Shown piece by piece: positions 1-13,050 of a DNA stretch of 64,000 nucleotides. The position numbers were made by a program, and so were the translations under genes. Positions within the stretch are counted from its first letter, which is position 1. The number at the start of each line of letters is the position of its first letter. A model generated the notes under the pieces. It worked only from the letters and a program-made list of their open reading frames with translations, searched no databases and was not told the DNA's origin. The stretch covers positions 74,140,593 to 74,204,592 of the forward strand of contig OW388289.1 in NCBI GenBank assembly GCA_936450465.1, given 5' to 3'. This DNA comes from Gibbula magus (lineage: Eukaryota > Mollusca > Gastropoda > Trochida > Trochidae).

Positions 1-1839
1 CACATTCCTCTGATACCGTCAGACCACATGTACTCTCACATTCATCTGATACCGTCAGACCACGTTTCCTCTCACATTCCTCTGATACCGCCAGACCACG
101 TTTACTCTCACATTCCTCTGATACCGTCGTACCACGTTTACTCTCACATTCCTCTGATACCGTCGTACCACGTTTACTCTCACATTCCTCTGATACCGTC
201 AGTCCACATGTTCTCGCACATTCCTCTGATACCGTCAGACCACATGTACTCGCACATTCCTCTGATACCATCATATTACCTTTACTCTCACATTCCTCTG
301 ATACCGTCAGACCACATGTACTCTCACATTCCTCTGATACAGTCAGACCACATTTACTCGCACATTCCGCTGATACCGTCAGACCACATGTACTCGCACA
401 TTCCTCTGATACCGTCAGACCACATGTGCTCTCACATTCATCTGATACCGTCAGACCACGTTTCCTCTCACATTCCTCTGATACCGCCAGACCACGTTTA
501 CTCTCACATTCATCTGATACCGTCAGACCACGTTTCCTCTCACATTCCTCTGATACCGCCAGACCACGTTCACTCTCACATTCCTCTGATACCGTCGTAC
601 CAAGTTTACTCTCACATTCCTCTGATACCGTCAGTCCACGTTTACTCTCACATTCATCTGATACCGTCAGACCACATGTGCTCTCACATTCACCTGATAC
701 CGTCAGTCCACATTTTCTCGCACATTCCTCTGATACCGTCAGACCACATGTACTCGCACATTCCTCTGATACCATCATATTACCTTTACTCTTACATTCC
801 TCTGATACCGTCAGACCACATGTACTCTCACATTCCTCTGATACCGCCAGACCACGTTTATTCTCACATTCCTCTGATACCGTCAGACCACATGTGCTCT
901 CACATTCACCTGATACCGTCAGACCACATGTGCTCTCACATTCACCTGATACCGTCAGACCACGTTTCCTCTCACATTCCTCTGATACCGCCAGACCACG
1001 TTTATTCTCACATTCCTCTGATACCGTCGTACCACGTTTACTCGCACATTCCTCTGATACCGTCAGACCACGTTTACTCGCACATTCCTCTGATACCGTC
1101 AGACCACATGTACTCCCACATTCCTCTGATACCATCAGACCACGTTTACTCGCACATTCCTCTGATACCGTCAGACCACATGTACTCTCACATTCATCTG
1201 ATACCGTCAGACCACGTTTCCTCTCACATTCCTCTGATACCGCCAGACCACGTTTACTCTCACATTCCTCTGATACCGTCGTACCACGTTTACTCTCACA
1301 TTCCTCTGATACCGTCGTACCACGTTTACTCTCACATTCCTCTGATACCGTCAGTCCACATGTTCTCGCACATTCCTCTGATACCGTCAGACCACATGTA
1401 CTCGCACATTCCTCTGATACCATCATATTACCTTTACTCTCACATTCCTCTGATACCGTCAGACCACATGTACTCTCACATTCCTCTGATACAGTCAGAC
1501 CACATTTACTCGCACATTCCGCTGATACCGTCAGACCACATGTACTCGCACATTCCTCTGATACCGTCAGACCACATGTGCTCTCACATTCATCTGATAC
1601 CGTCAGACCACGTTTCCTCTCACATTCCTCTGATACCGCCAGACCACGTTTACTCTCACATTCATCTGATACCGTCAGACCACGTTTCCTCTCACATTCC
1701 TCTGATACCGCCAGACCACGTTTACTCTCACATTCCTCTGATACCGTCGTACCAAGTTTACTCTCACATTCCTCTGATACCGTCAGTCCACGTTTACTCT
1801 CACATTCATCTGATACCGTCAGACCACATGTACTCTCAC

Positions 1840-4800
1840 ATTCATCTGATACCGTCAGACCACATGTGCTCTCACATTCACCTGATACCGTCAGACCACG
1901 TTTCCTCTCACATTCCTCTGATACCGCCAGACCACGTTTATTCTCACATTCCTCTGATTCCGTCGTACCACGTTTACTCGCACATTCCTCTGATACCGTC
2001 AGACCACGTTTACTCGCACATTCCTCTGATACCGTCAGACCACATGTACTCTCACATTCATCTGATACCGTCAGACCACGTTTCCTCTCACATTCCTCTG
2101 ATACCGCCAGACCACGTTTACTCTCACATTCATCTGATACCGTCAGACCACGTTTCCTCTCACATTCCTCTGATACCACCAGACCACGTTTACTCTCACA
2201 TTCCTCTGATACCGTCGTACCAAGTTTACTCTCACATTCCTCTGATACCGTCAGTCCACGTTTACTCTCACATTCATCTGATACCGTCAGACCACATGTA
2301 CTCTCACATTCATCTGATACCGTCAGACCACATGTGCTCTCACATTCACCTGATACCGTCAGACCACGTTTCCTCTCACATTCCTCTGATACCACCAGAC
2401 CACGTTTATTCTCACATTCCTCTGATACCGTCGTACCACGTTTACTCGCACATTCCTCTGATACCGTCAGACCACGTTTACTCGCACATTCCTCTGATAC
2501 CGTCAGACCATATGTACTCTCACATTCATCTGATACCGTCAGACCACGTTTCCTCTCACATTCCTCTGATACCGCCAGACCACGTTTACTCTCACATTCC
2601 TCTGATACCGTCGTACCACGTATACTCTCACATTCCTCTGATACCGTCGTACCACGTTTACTCTCACATTCCTCTGATACCGTCAGTCCACATGTTCTCG
2701 CACATTCCTCTGATACCAACAGACCACATGTACTCGCACATTCCTCTGATACCATCATATTACCTTTACTCTCACATTCCTCTGATACCGTCAGACCACA
2801 TGTACTCGCACATTCCTCTGATACCATCATATTACCTTTACTCTCACATTCCTCTGATACTGTCAGACCACATGTACTCTCACATTCCTCTGATACAGTC
2901 AGACCACATTTACTCGCACATTCCGCTGATACCGTCAGACCACATGTACTCGCACATTCCTCTGATACCGTCAGACCACATGTGCTCTCACATTCATCTG
3001 ATACCGTCAGACCACGTTTCCTCTCACATTCCTCTGATACCGCCAGACCACGTTTACTCTCACATTCCTCTGATACCGTCGTACCAAGTTAACTCTCACA
3101 TTCCTCTGATACCGTCAGTCCACGTTTACTCTCACATTCATCTGATACCGTCAGACCACATGTACTCTCACATTCATCTGATCCCGTCAGACCACATGTG
3201 CTCTCACATTCATCTGATACCGTCAGACCACGTTTCCTCTCACATTCCTCTGATACCGCCAGACCACGTTTCCTCTCACATTCCTCTGATACCGTCGTAC
3301 CACGTTTACTCTCACATTCATCTGATACCGTCAGTCCACGTTTACTCTCACATTCATCTGATACCGTCAGACCACATGGACTCTCACATTCATCTGATAC
3401 CGTCAGACCACGTTTACTCTCACATTCCTCTGATACCGTCAGACCATGTTTCCTCTCACATTCATCTGATACCGTCAGACCACGTTTCCTCTCACATTCC
3501 TCTGATACCGCCAGACCACGTTTACTCTCACATTCATCTGATACCGTCGTACCACGTTTACTCTCACATTCCTCTGATACCGTCAGTCCACATGTTCTCG
3601 CACATTCCTCTGATACCGTCAGACCACATGTACTCGCACATTCCTCTGATACCGTCAGACCACATGTACTCTCACATTCCTCTGATACAGTCAGACCACA
3701 TTTACTCGCACATTCCGCTGATACCGTCAGACCACATGTACTCGCACAATCCTCTGATACCGTCAGACCACATGTGCTCTCACATTCATCTGATACCGTC
3801 AGACCACGTTTCCTCTCACATTCCTCTGATACCGCCAGACCACGTTTACTCTCACATTCCTCTGATACTGTCAGTCCACGTTTACTCTCACATTCATCTG
3901 ATACCGTCAGACCACATGTGCTCTCACATTCATCTGATACCGTCAGACCACATGTGCTCTCACATTCACCTGATACCGTCAGACCACGTTTCCTCTCACA
4001 TTCCTCTGATACCGCCAGACCACGTTTATTCTCACATTCCTCTGATACCGTCGTACCACGTTTACTCGCACATTCCTCTGATACCGTCAGACCACGTTTA
4101 CTCGCACATTCCTCTGATACCGTCAGACCACATGTACTCCCACATTCCTCTGATACCATCAGACCACGTTTACTCGCACATTCCTCTGATACCGTCAGAC
4201 CACATGTACTCTCACATTCATCTGATACCGTCAGACCACGTTTCCTCTCACATTCCTCTGATACCGCCAGACCACGTTTACTCTCACATTCCTCTTATAC
4301 CGTCAGACCACGTTTACTCTCACATTCCTCTGATACCGTCAGACCACATGTACTCTCACATTCATCTGATACCGTCAGACCACATGTGCTCTCACATTCA
4401 CCTGATACCGTCAGACCACGTTTCCTCTCACATTCCTCTGATACCGCCAGACCACGTTTATTCTCACATTCCTCTGATACCGTCGTACCACGTTTACTCG
4501 CACATTCCTCTGATTCCGTCAGACCACGTTTACTCGCACATTCCTCTGATACCGTCAGACCACATGTACTCTCACATTCATCTGATACCGTCAGACCACG
4601 TTTCCTCTCACATTCCTCTGATACCGCCAGACCACGTTTACTCTCACATTCATCTGATACCGTCAGACCACGTTTCCTCTCACATTCCTCTGATACCGCC
4701 AGACCACGTTTACTCTCACATTCCTCTGATACCGTCGTACCAAGTTTACTCTCACATTCCTCTGATACCGTCAGTCCACGTTTACTCTCACATTCATCTG

Positions 4801-6860
4801 ATACCGTCAGACCACATGTACTCTCACATTCATCTGATACCGTCAGACCACATGTGCTCTCACATTCACCTGATACCGTCAGACCACGTTTCCTCTCACA
4901 TTCCTCTGATACCGCCAGACCACGTTTATTCTCACATTCCTCTGATACCGTCGTACCACGTTTACTCGCACATTCCTCTGATACCGTCAGACCACGTTTA
5001 CTCGCACATTCCTCTGATACCGTCAGACCATATGTACTCTCACATTCATCTGATACCGTCAGACCACGTTTCCTCTCACATTCCTCTGATACCGCCAGAC
5101 CACGTTTACTCTCACATTCCTCTGATACCGTCGTACCACGTATACTCTCACATTCCTCTGATACCGTCGTACCACGTTTACTCTCACATTCCTCTGATAC
5201 CGTCAGTCCACATGTTCTCGCACATTCCTCTGATACCAACAGACCACATGTACTCGCACATTCCTCTGATACCATCATATTACCTTTACTCTCACATTCC
5301 TCTGATACCGTCAGACCACATGTACTCGCACATTCCTCTGATACCATCATATTACCTTTACTCTCACATTCCTCTGATACTGTCAGACCACATGTACTCT
5401 CACATTCCTCTGATACAGTCAGACCACATTTACTCGCACATTCCGCTGATACCGTCAGACCACATGTTCTCGCACATTCCTCTGATACCGTCAGACCACA
5501 TGTGCTCTCACATTCATCTGATACCGTCAGACCACGTTTCCTCTCACATTCCTCTGATACCGCCAGACCACGTTTACTCTCACATTCCTCTGATACCGTC
5601 GTACCAAGTTAACTCTCACATTCCTCTGATACCGTCAGTCCACGTTTACTCTCACATTCATCTGATACCGTCAGACCACATGTACTCTCACATTCATCTG
5701 ATCCCGTCAGACCACATGTGCTCTCACATTCATCTGATACCGTCAGACCACGTTTCCTCTCACATTCCTCTGATACCGCCAGACCACGTTTCCTCTCACA
5801 TTCCTCTGATACCGTCGTACCACGTTTACTCTCACATTCATCTGATACCGTCAGTCCACGTTTACTCTCACATTCATCTGATACCGTCAGACCACATGGA
5901 CTCTCACATTCATCTGATACCGTCAGACCACGTTTACTCTCACATTCCTCTGATACCGTCAGACCATGTTTCCTCTCACATTCATCTGATACCGTCAGAC
6001 CACGTTTCCTCTCACATTCCTCTGATACCGCCAGACCACGTTTACTCTCACATTCATCTGATACCGTCGTACCACGTTTACTCTCACATTCCTCTGATAC
6101 CGTCAGTCCACATGTTCTCGCACATTCCTCTGATACCGTCAGACCACATGTACTCGCACATTCCTCTGATACCGTCAGACCACATGTACTCTCACATTCC
6201 TCTGATACAGTCAGACCACATTTACTCGCACATTCCGCTGATACCGTCAGACCACATGTACTCGCACATTCCTCTGATACCGTCAGACCACATGTGCTCT
6301 CACATTCATCTGATACCGTCAGACCACGTTTCCTCTCACATTCCTCTGATACCGCCAGACCACGTTTACTCTCACATTCCTCTGATACTGTCAGTCCACG
6401 TTTACTCTCACATTCATCTGATACCGTCAGACCACATGTGCTCTCACATTCATCTGATACCGTCAGACCACATGTGCTCTCACATTCACCTGATACCGTC
6501 AGACCACGTTTCCTCTCACATTCCTCTGATACCGCCAGACCACGTTTATTCTCACATTCCTCTGATACCGTCGTACCACGTTTACTCGCACATTCCTCTG
6601 ATACCGTCAGACCACGTTTACTCGCACATTCCTCTGATACCGTCAGACCACATGTACTCCCACATTCCTCTGATACCATCAGACCACGTTTACTCGCACA
6701 TTCCTCTGATACCGTCAGACCACATGTACTCTCACATTCATCTGATACCGTCAGACCACGTTTCCTCTCACATTCCTCTGATACCGCCAGACCACGTTTA
6801 CTCTCACATTCCTCTTATACCGTCAGACCACGTTTACTCTCACATTCCTCTGATACCGTC
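1840..6860. repeat. Two tandem copies of a 2,520-bp higher-order unit
   Basis: Inside the 36-bp array the order of variant units around 1,840-4,335 repeats at about 4,360-6,855 with an offset of 2,520 bp (70 units). Shared landmarks are the rare unit with caagttaactc (3,086 and 5,606), the unit with ATCCCGTCAG (3,181 and 5,701), the block with two ATCATATTACC units, and the AGACCATGTTTCC unit (3,441 and 5,961). Only scattered single-base differences were noticed, for example gcacaatcc at 3,746 against gcacattcc at 6,266. This indicates a recent large unequal exchange or segmental duplication. Confidence 0.85.
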
Positions 6861-9800
6861 GTACCACGTTTACTCTCACATTCCTCTGATACCGTCAGTC
6901 CACATGTTCTCGCACATTCCTCTGATACCGTCAGACCACATGTACTCGCACATTCCTCTGATACCATCATATTACCTTTACTCTCACATTCCTCTGATAC
7001 CATCAGACCACATGTACTCTCACATTCCTCTGATACAGTCAGACCACATTTACTCGCACATTCCGCTGATACCGTCAGACCACATGTACTCGCACATTCC
7101 TCTGATACCGTCAGACCACATGTGCTCTCACATTCATCTGATACCGTCAGACCACGTTTCCTCTCACATTCCTCTGATACCGCCAGACCACGTTTACTCT
7201 CACATTCCTCTGATACCGTCGTACCAAGTTTACTCTCACATTCCTCTGATACCGTCAGTCCACGTTTACTCTCACATTCATCTGATACCGTCAGACCACA
7301 TGTACTCTCACATTCATCTGATACCGTCAGACCACATGTGCTCTCACATTCACCTGATACCGTCAGACCACGTTTCCTCTCACATTCCTCTGATACCGCC
7401 AGACCACGTTTATTCTCACATTCCTCTGATACCGTCGTACCACGTTTACTCGCACATTCCTCTGATACCGTCAGACCACGTTTACTCGCACATTCCTCTG
7501 ATACCGTCAGACCACATGTACTCCCACATTCCTCTGATACCATCAGACCACGTTTACTCGCACATTCCTCTGATACCGTCAGACCACATGTACTCTCACA
7601 TTCATCTGATACCGTCAGACCACGTTTCCTCTCACATTCCTCTGATACCGCCAGACCACGTTTACTCTCACATTCCTCTGATACCGTCGTACCACGTATA
7701 CTCTCACATTCCTCTGATACAGTCAGACCACATTTACTCGCACATTCCGCTGATACCGTCAGACCACATGTACTCGCACATTCCTCTGATACCGTCAGAC
7801 CACATGTGCTCTCACATTCATCTGATACCGTCAGACCACGTTTCCTCTCACATTCCTCTGATACCGCCAGACCACGTTTACTCTCACATTCCTCTGATAC
7901 CGTCAGTCCACGTTTACTCTCACATTCATCTGATACCGTCAGACCACATGTGCTCTCACATTCATCTGATACCGTCAGACCACATGTGCTCTCACATTCA
8001 CCTGATACCGTCAGACCACGTTTCCTCTCACATTCCTCTGATACCGCCAGACCACGTTTATTCTCACATTCCTCTGATACCGTCGTACCACGTTTACTCG
8101 CACATTCCTCTGATACCGTCAGACCACGTTTACTCGCACATTCCTCTGATACCGTCAGACCACATGTACTCCCACATTCCTCTGATACCATCAGACCACG
8201 TTTACTCGCACATTCCTCTGATACCGTCAGACCACATGTACTCTCACATTCATCTGATACCGTCAGACCACGTTTCCTCTCACATTCCTCTGATACCGCC
8301 AGACCACGTTTACTCTCACATTCCTCTTATACCGTCGTACCACGTTTACTCTCACATTCCTCTGATACCGTCGTACCACGTTTACTCTGACATTCCTCTG
8401 ATACCGTCAGTCCACATGTTCTCGCACATTCCTCTGATACCGTCTGACCACATGTACTCGCACATTCCTCTGATAACGTCGGACCACATGTACTCGCACA
8501 TTCCTCTGATACCGTCAGACGACGTTTACTCTCACATTCATCTGATACCGTCAGACCACGTTTCCTCTCACATTCCTCTGATACCGCCAGACCACGTTTA
8601 CTCTCACATTCCTGTGATACCGTCAGACCACATGTACTCGCACATTCCTCTGATACCGTCAGACCACGTTTACTCTCACATTCCTCTGATACTGTCAGAC
8701 CACATGTACCTCTCACATTCCTCTGATACAGTCAGACCACGTTTACTCGCACATTCCTCTGATACCGTCAGACCACGTTTACTCTCACATTCCTCTGATA
8801 CCGTCAGACCACATGTACTCGCACATTCCTCTGATACCATCATATTACCTTTACTCTCACATTCCTCTGATACCGTCAGACCACATGTACTCTCACATTC
8901 CTCTGATACAGTCAGACCACATTTACTCGCACATTCCGCTGATACCGTCAGACCACATGTACTCGCACATTCCTCTGATACCGTCAGACCACGTTTCCTC
9001 TCACATTCCTCTGATACCGCCAGACCACGTTTACTCTCACATTCATCTGATACCGTCAGACCACGTTTCCTCTCACATTTCTCTGATACCGCCAGACCAC
9101 GTTTACTCTCACATTCCTCTGATACCGTCGTACCAAGTTTACTCTCACATTCCTCTGATACCGTCAGTCCACGTTTACTCTCACATTCATCTGATACCGT
9201 CAGACCACATGTACTCTCACATTCATCTGATACCGTCAGACCACATGTGCTCTCACATTCACCTGATACCGTCAGACCACGTTTCCTCTCACATTCCTCT
9301 GATACCGCCAGACCACGTTTATTCTCACATTCCTCTGATACCGTCGTACCACGTTTACTCGCACATTCCTCTGATACCGTCAGACCACGTTTACTCGCAC
9401 ATTCCTCTGATACCGTCAGACCACATGTACTCCCACATTCCTCTGATACCATCAGACCACGTTTACTCGCACATTCCTCTGATACCGTCAGACCACATGT
9501 ACTCTCACATTCATCTGATACCGTCAGACCACGTTTCCTCTCACATTCCTCTGATACCGCCAGACCACGTTTACTCTCACATTCCTCTGATACCGTCGTA
9601 CCACGTATACTCTCACATTCCTCTGATACCGTCGTACCACGTTTACTCTCACATTCCTCTGATACCGTCAGTCCACGTGTCCTCGCACATTCCTCTGATA
9701 CCGTCAGACCACATGTACTCGCACATTCCTCTGATACCATCATATTACCTTTACTCTCACATTCCTCTGATACCGTCAGACCACATGTACTCTCACATTC

Positions 9801-11930
9801 CTCTGATACAGTCAGACCACGTTTCCTCTCACATTCCTCTGATACCGCCAGACCACGTTTACTCTCACATTCCTCTGATACCGTCGTACCAAGTTTACTC
9901 TCACATTCCTCTGATACCGTCAGTCCACGTTTACTCTCACATTCATCTGATACCGTCAGACCACATGTACTCTCACATTCATCTGATACCGTCAGACCAC
10001 ATGTGCTCTCACATTCACCTGATACCGTCAGACCACGTTTCCTCTCACATTCCTCTGATACTGCCAGACCACGTTTATTCTCACATTCCTCTGATACCGT
10101 CGTACCACGTTTACTCTCACATTCCTCTGATACCGTCAGTCCACGTTTACTCTCACATTCATCTGATACCGTCAGACCACATGGACTCTCACATTCATCT
10201 GATACCGTCAGACCACGTTTACTCGCACATTCCTCTGATACCGTCAGACCACATGTACTCCCACATTCCTCTGATACCATCAGACCACGTTTACTCGCAC
10301 ATTCCTCTGATACCGTCAGACCACATGTACTCTCACATTCCTCTGATACCGTCAGACCACGTTTCCTCTCACATTCCTCTTATACCGCCAGACCACGTTT
10401 ACTCTCACATTCCTCTGATACCGTCGTACCACGTATACTCTCACATTCCTCTGATACCGTCGTACCACGTTTACTCTCACATTCCTCTGATACCGTCAGT
10501 CCACATGTTCTCGCACATTCCTCTGATACCGTCAGACCACATGTACTCGCACATTCCTCTGATACCATCATATTACCTTTACTCTCACATTCCTCTGACA
10601 CCGTCAGACCACATGTACTCTCACATTCCTCTGATACAGTCAGACCACATTTACTCGCACATTCCTCTGATACCGTCAGACCACATGTACTCGCACATTC
10701 CTCTGATACCGTCAGACCACATGTGCTCTCACATTCATCTGATACCGTCAGACCACGTTTCCTCTCACATTCCTCTGATACCGCCAGACCACGTTTACTC
10801 TCACATTCCTCTGATACCGTCGCACCAAGTTAACTCTCACATTCCTCTGATACCGTCAGTCCACGTTTACTCTCACATTCATCTGATACCGTCAGACCAC
10901 ATGTACTCTCACATTCATCTGATACCGTCAGACCACATGTGCTCTCACATTCATCTGATACCGTCAGACCACGTTTCCTCTCACATTCCTCTGATACCGC
11001 CAGACCACGTTTATTCTCACATTCCTCTGATACCGTCGTACCACGTTTACTCTCACATTCCTCTGATACCGTCAGTCCACGTTTACTCTCACATTCATCT
11101 GATACCGTCAGACCACATGGACTCTCACATTCATCTGATACTGTCAGACCACGTTTACTCTCACATTCCTCTGATACTGTCAGACCACATGTACTCTCAC
11201 ATTCCTCTGATACAGTCAGACCACGTTTACTCGCACATTCCTCTGATACCGTCAGACCACGTTTACTCTCACATTCCTCTGATACTGTCAGACCATGTTT
11301 CCTCTCACATTCATCTGATACCGTCAGACCACGTTTCCTCTCACATTCCTCTGATACCGCCAGACCACGTTTACTCTCACATTCATCTGATACCGTCGTA
11401 CCACGTTTACTCTCACATTCCTCTGATACCGTCAGTCCACATGTTCTCGCACATTCCTCTGATACCGTCAGACCACATGTACTCGCACATTCCTCTGATA
11501 ACGTCAGACCACATGTACTCGCACATTCCTCTGATACCGTCAGACCACGTTTACTCTCACATTCATCTGATACCGTCAGACCACGTTTCCTCTCACATTC
11601 CTCTGATACCGCCAGACCACGTTTACTCTCACATTCCTGTGATACCGTCAGACCACATGTACTCGCACATTCCTCTGATACCGTCAGACCACGTTTACTC
11701 TCACATTCCTCTGATACTGTCAGACCACATGTACTCTCACATTCCTCTGATACAGTCAGACCACGTTTACTCGCACATTCCTCTGATACCGTCAGACCAC
11801 GTTTACTCTCACATTCCTCTGATACCGTCAGACCACATGTACTCTCACATTCCTCTGATACAGTCAGACCACGTTTACTCTCACATTCCTCTGATACCGT
11901 CAGACCACATGTACTCTCACATTCCTCTGA

Positions 11931-12480
11931 TACTGTCAGTCCACATGTTCTCGCACATTCCTCTGATACCGTCAGACCACATGTACTCTCACATTCCTCT
12001 GATACAGTCAGACCACGTTTACTCGCACATTCCTCTGATACCGTCAGACCACATGTACTCTCACATTCCTCTGATACCGTCAGACCACATGTACTCGCAC
12101 ATTCCTCTGATACCGTCAGACCACGTTTACTCTTACAGTCCTCTGATACCGTCAGATTACGTTTACTCTCACATTCCTCTGATACCGTCAGATTACGTTT
12201 ACTCTCACATTCCTCTGATACCGTCAGACCACGTTTACTCTCACATTCCTCTGATACCGTCAGACCACATGTACTCTCACATTCCTCTGATACTGTCAGT
12301 CCACATGTTCTCGCACATTCCTCTGATACCGTCAGACCACATGTACTCTCACATTCCTCTGATACAGTCAGACCACGTTTACTCGCACATTCCTCTGATA
12401 CCGTCAGACCACATGTACTCTCACATTCCTCTGATACCGTCAGACCACATGTACTCGCACATTCCTCTGATACAGTCAGA
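11931..12480. repeat. 360-bp higher-order duplication at the array edge
   Basis: The unit order starting with tgtcagtccacatgttctcg at about 11,935 recurs at about 12,295, an offset of 360 bp (10 units). The following run of units is the same. Confidence 0.7.
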
Positions 12481-12956
12481 CCACATGTACTCTCACATTC
12501 CTCTGATACCGTCGTACCAAGTTTCCTCTCACATTCCTCTGATACCGTCAGACCACGTGTACTCTCACATTCCTCTGATACCGTCAGACCTCTTGTACTC
12601 GCACATTCCTCTGATGTAAAGCATGATGAACGAGGGTGTCTGTATCAGAGCGAGAACAAAACATTTATCATATTCCTTCGATTGGTCTAGTTTCATATAC
12701 CTAGTAGTACATATACCTTCCATTATACCTTCCAACTTACCATGTTTTAATCAGCATAGCCAACCCTTGACTGCATAGACTATAGTGAATTTTATACAGG
12801 TATCAACGTTAAATTCTGATTGATTTTGTTCCACTTAAATCTGAGTTAATTACTTTAGATCATTGTTTGTTTGATAATGAAAATTGTAAACCGCAGTTCA
12901 AATATATTACCGAGTACATTTGAGATTTTAAGCGTCCATTCGCATCCTGTTTACAG

Positions 12957-13050
12957 CTGGGCGGATACCGTCTTCCTTTCTTCGTCCTCGGTGGTCTTGT
13001 GTTTGTGTGTGGTTGTGCCTCGTGTTTTGTCCTGGCAGAACAAGATGCGG
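12957..13050 (+). CDS. SLC18B1: SLC18B1-like exon (first visible)
   Basis: The acceptor follows tgtttacag and the donor is gatgcgg|gtaact. The frame reads LGGYRLPFFVLGG, a short hydrophobic helix, then FVLAEQDA. It ends in phase 1 with a single G, which joins GT of the next exon to make glycine. It matches the SLC18B1 helix whose human equivalent contains GYSLPFVVLG. A longer open frame covering 12,871-13,149 is in a different frame and is a shadow. Confidence 0.85.

Larger units (their letters stand above)
1..12620. repeat. 36-bp minisatellite array, about 350 units
   Basis: Tandem array of a 36-bp unit whose core on the + strand reads CACATTCCTCTGATACCGTC, followed by variable positions (AGACCAC, GTACCAC or AGTCCAC, then ATGTACT, GTTTACT or GTTTCCT). 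The repeat register is the same from base 1 to about 8,700. A single extra base near 8,708 (tgtacctctcac) shifts it by one, and it stays fixed to the end, so net length change over about 350 units is one base. Because 36 is a multiple of three and the unit lacks stops in two + frames and one - frame, very long open frames run through it. Variants are mostly non-synonymous in every frame, so I read it as non-coding. It starts left of the window. It ends at CACATTCCTCTGATG, about 340 bases before the first recognisable transporter exon. Confidence 0.97.

Noticed and set aside
3089..10280. Minus-strand cysteine-rich frames (VSEECES repeats)
   Set aside because: Antisense reading of the same 36-bp array; same argument as above.
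28..10833. A 3,601-codon open frame with 12-residue repeats
   Set aside because: The unit has no stop in two + frames and one - frame, all three stay open, and changes are mostly non-synonymous in each. The frame also crosses the single-base insertion near 8,708 by switching to the other open frame. No promoter, start context or splice link was seen.
1..12620. Centromeric or telomeric satellite
   Set aside because: Short unit, an adjacent transporter gene whose intron probably contains it, and no telomere-type motif; a local minisatellite expansion fits better.
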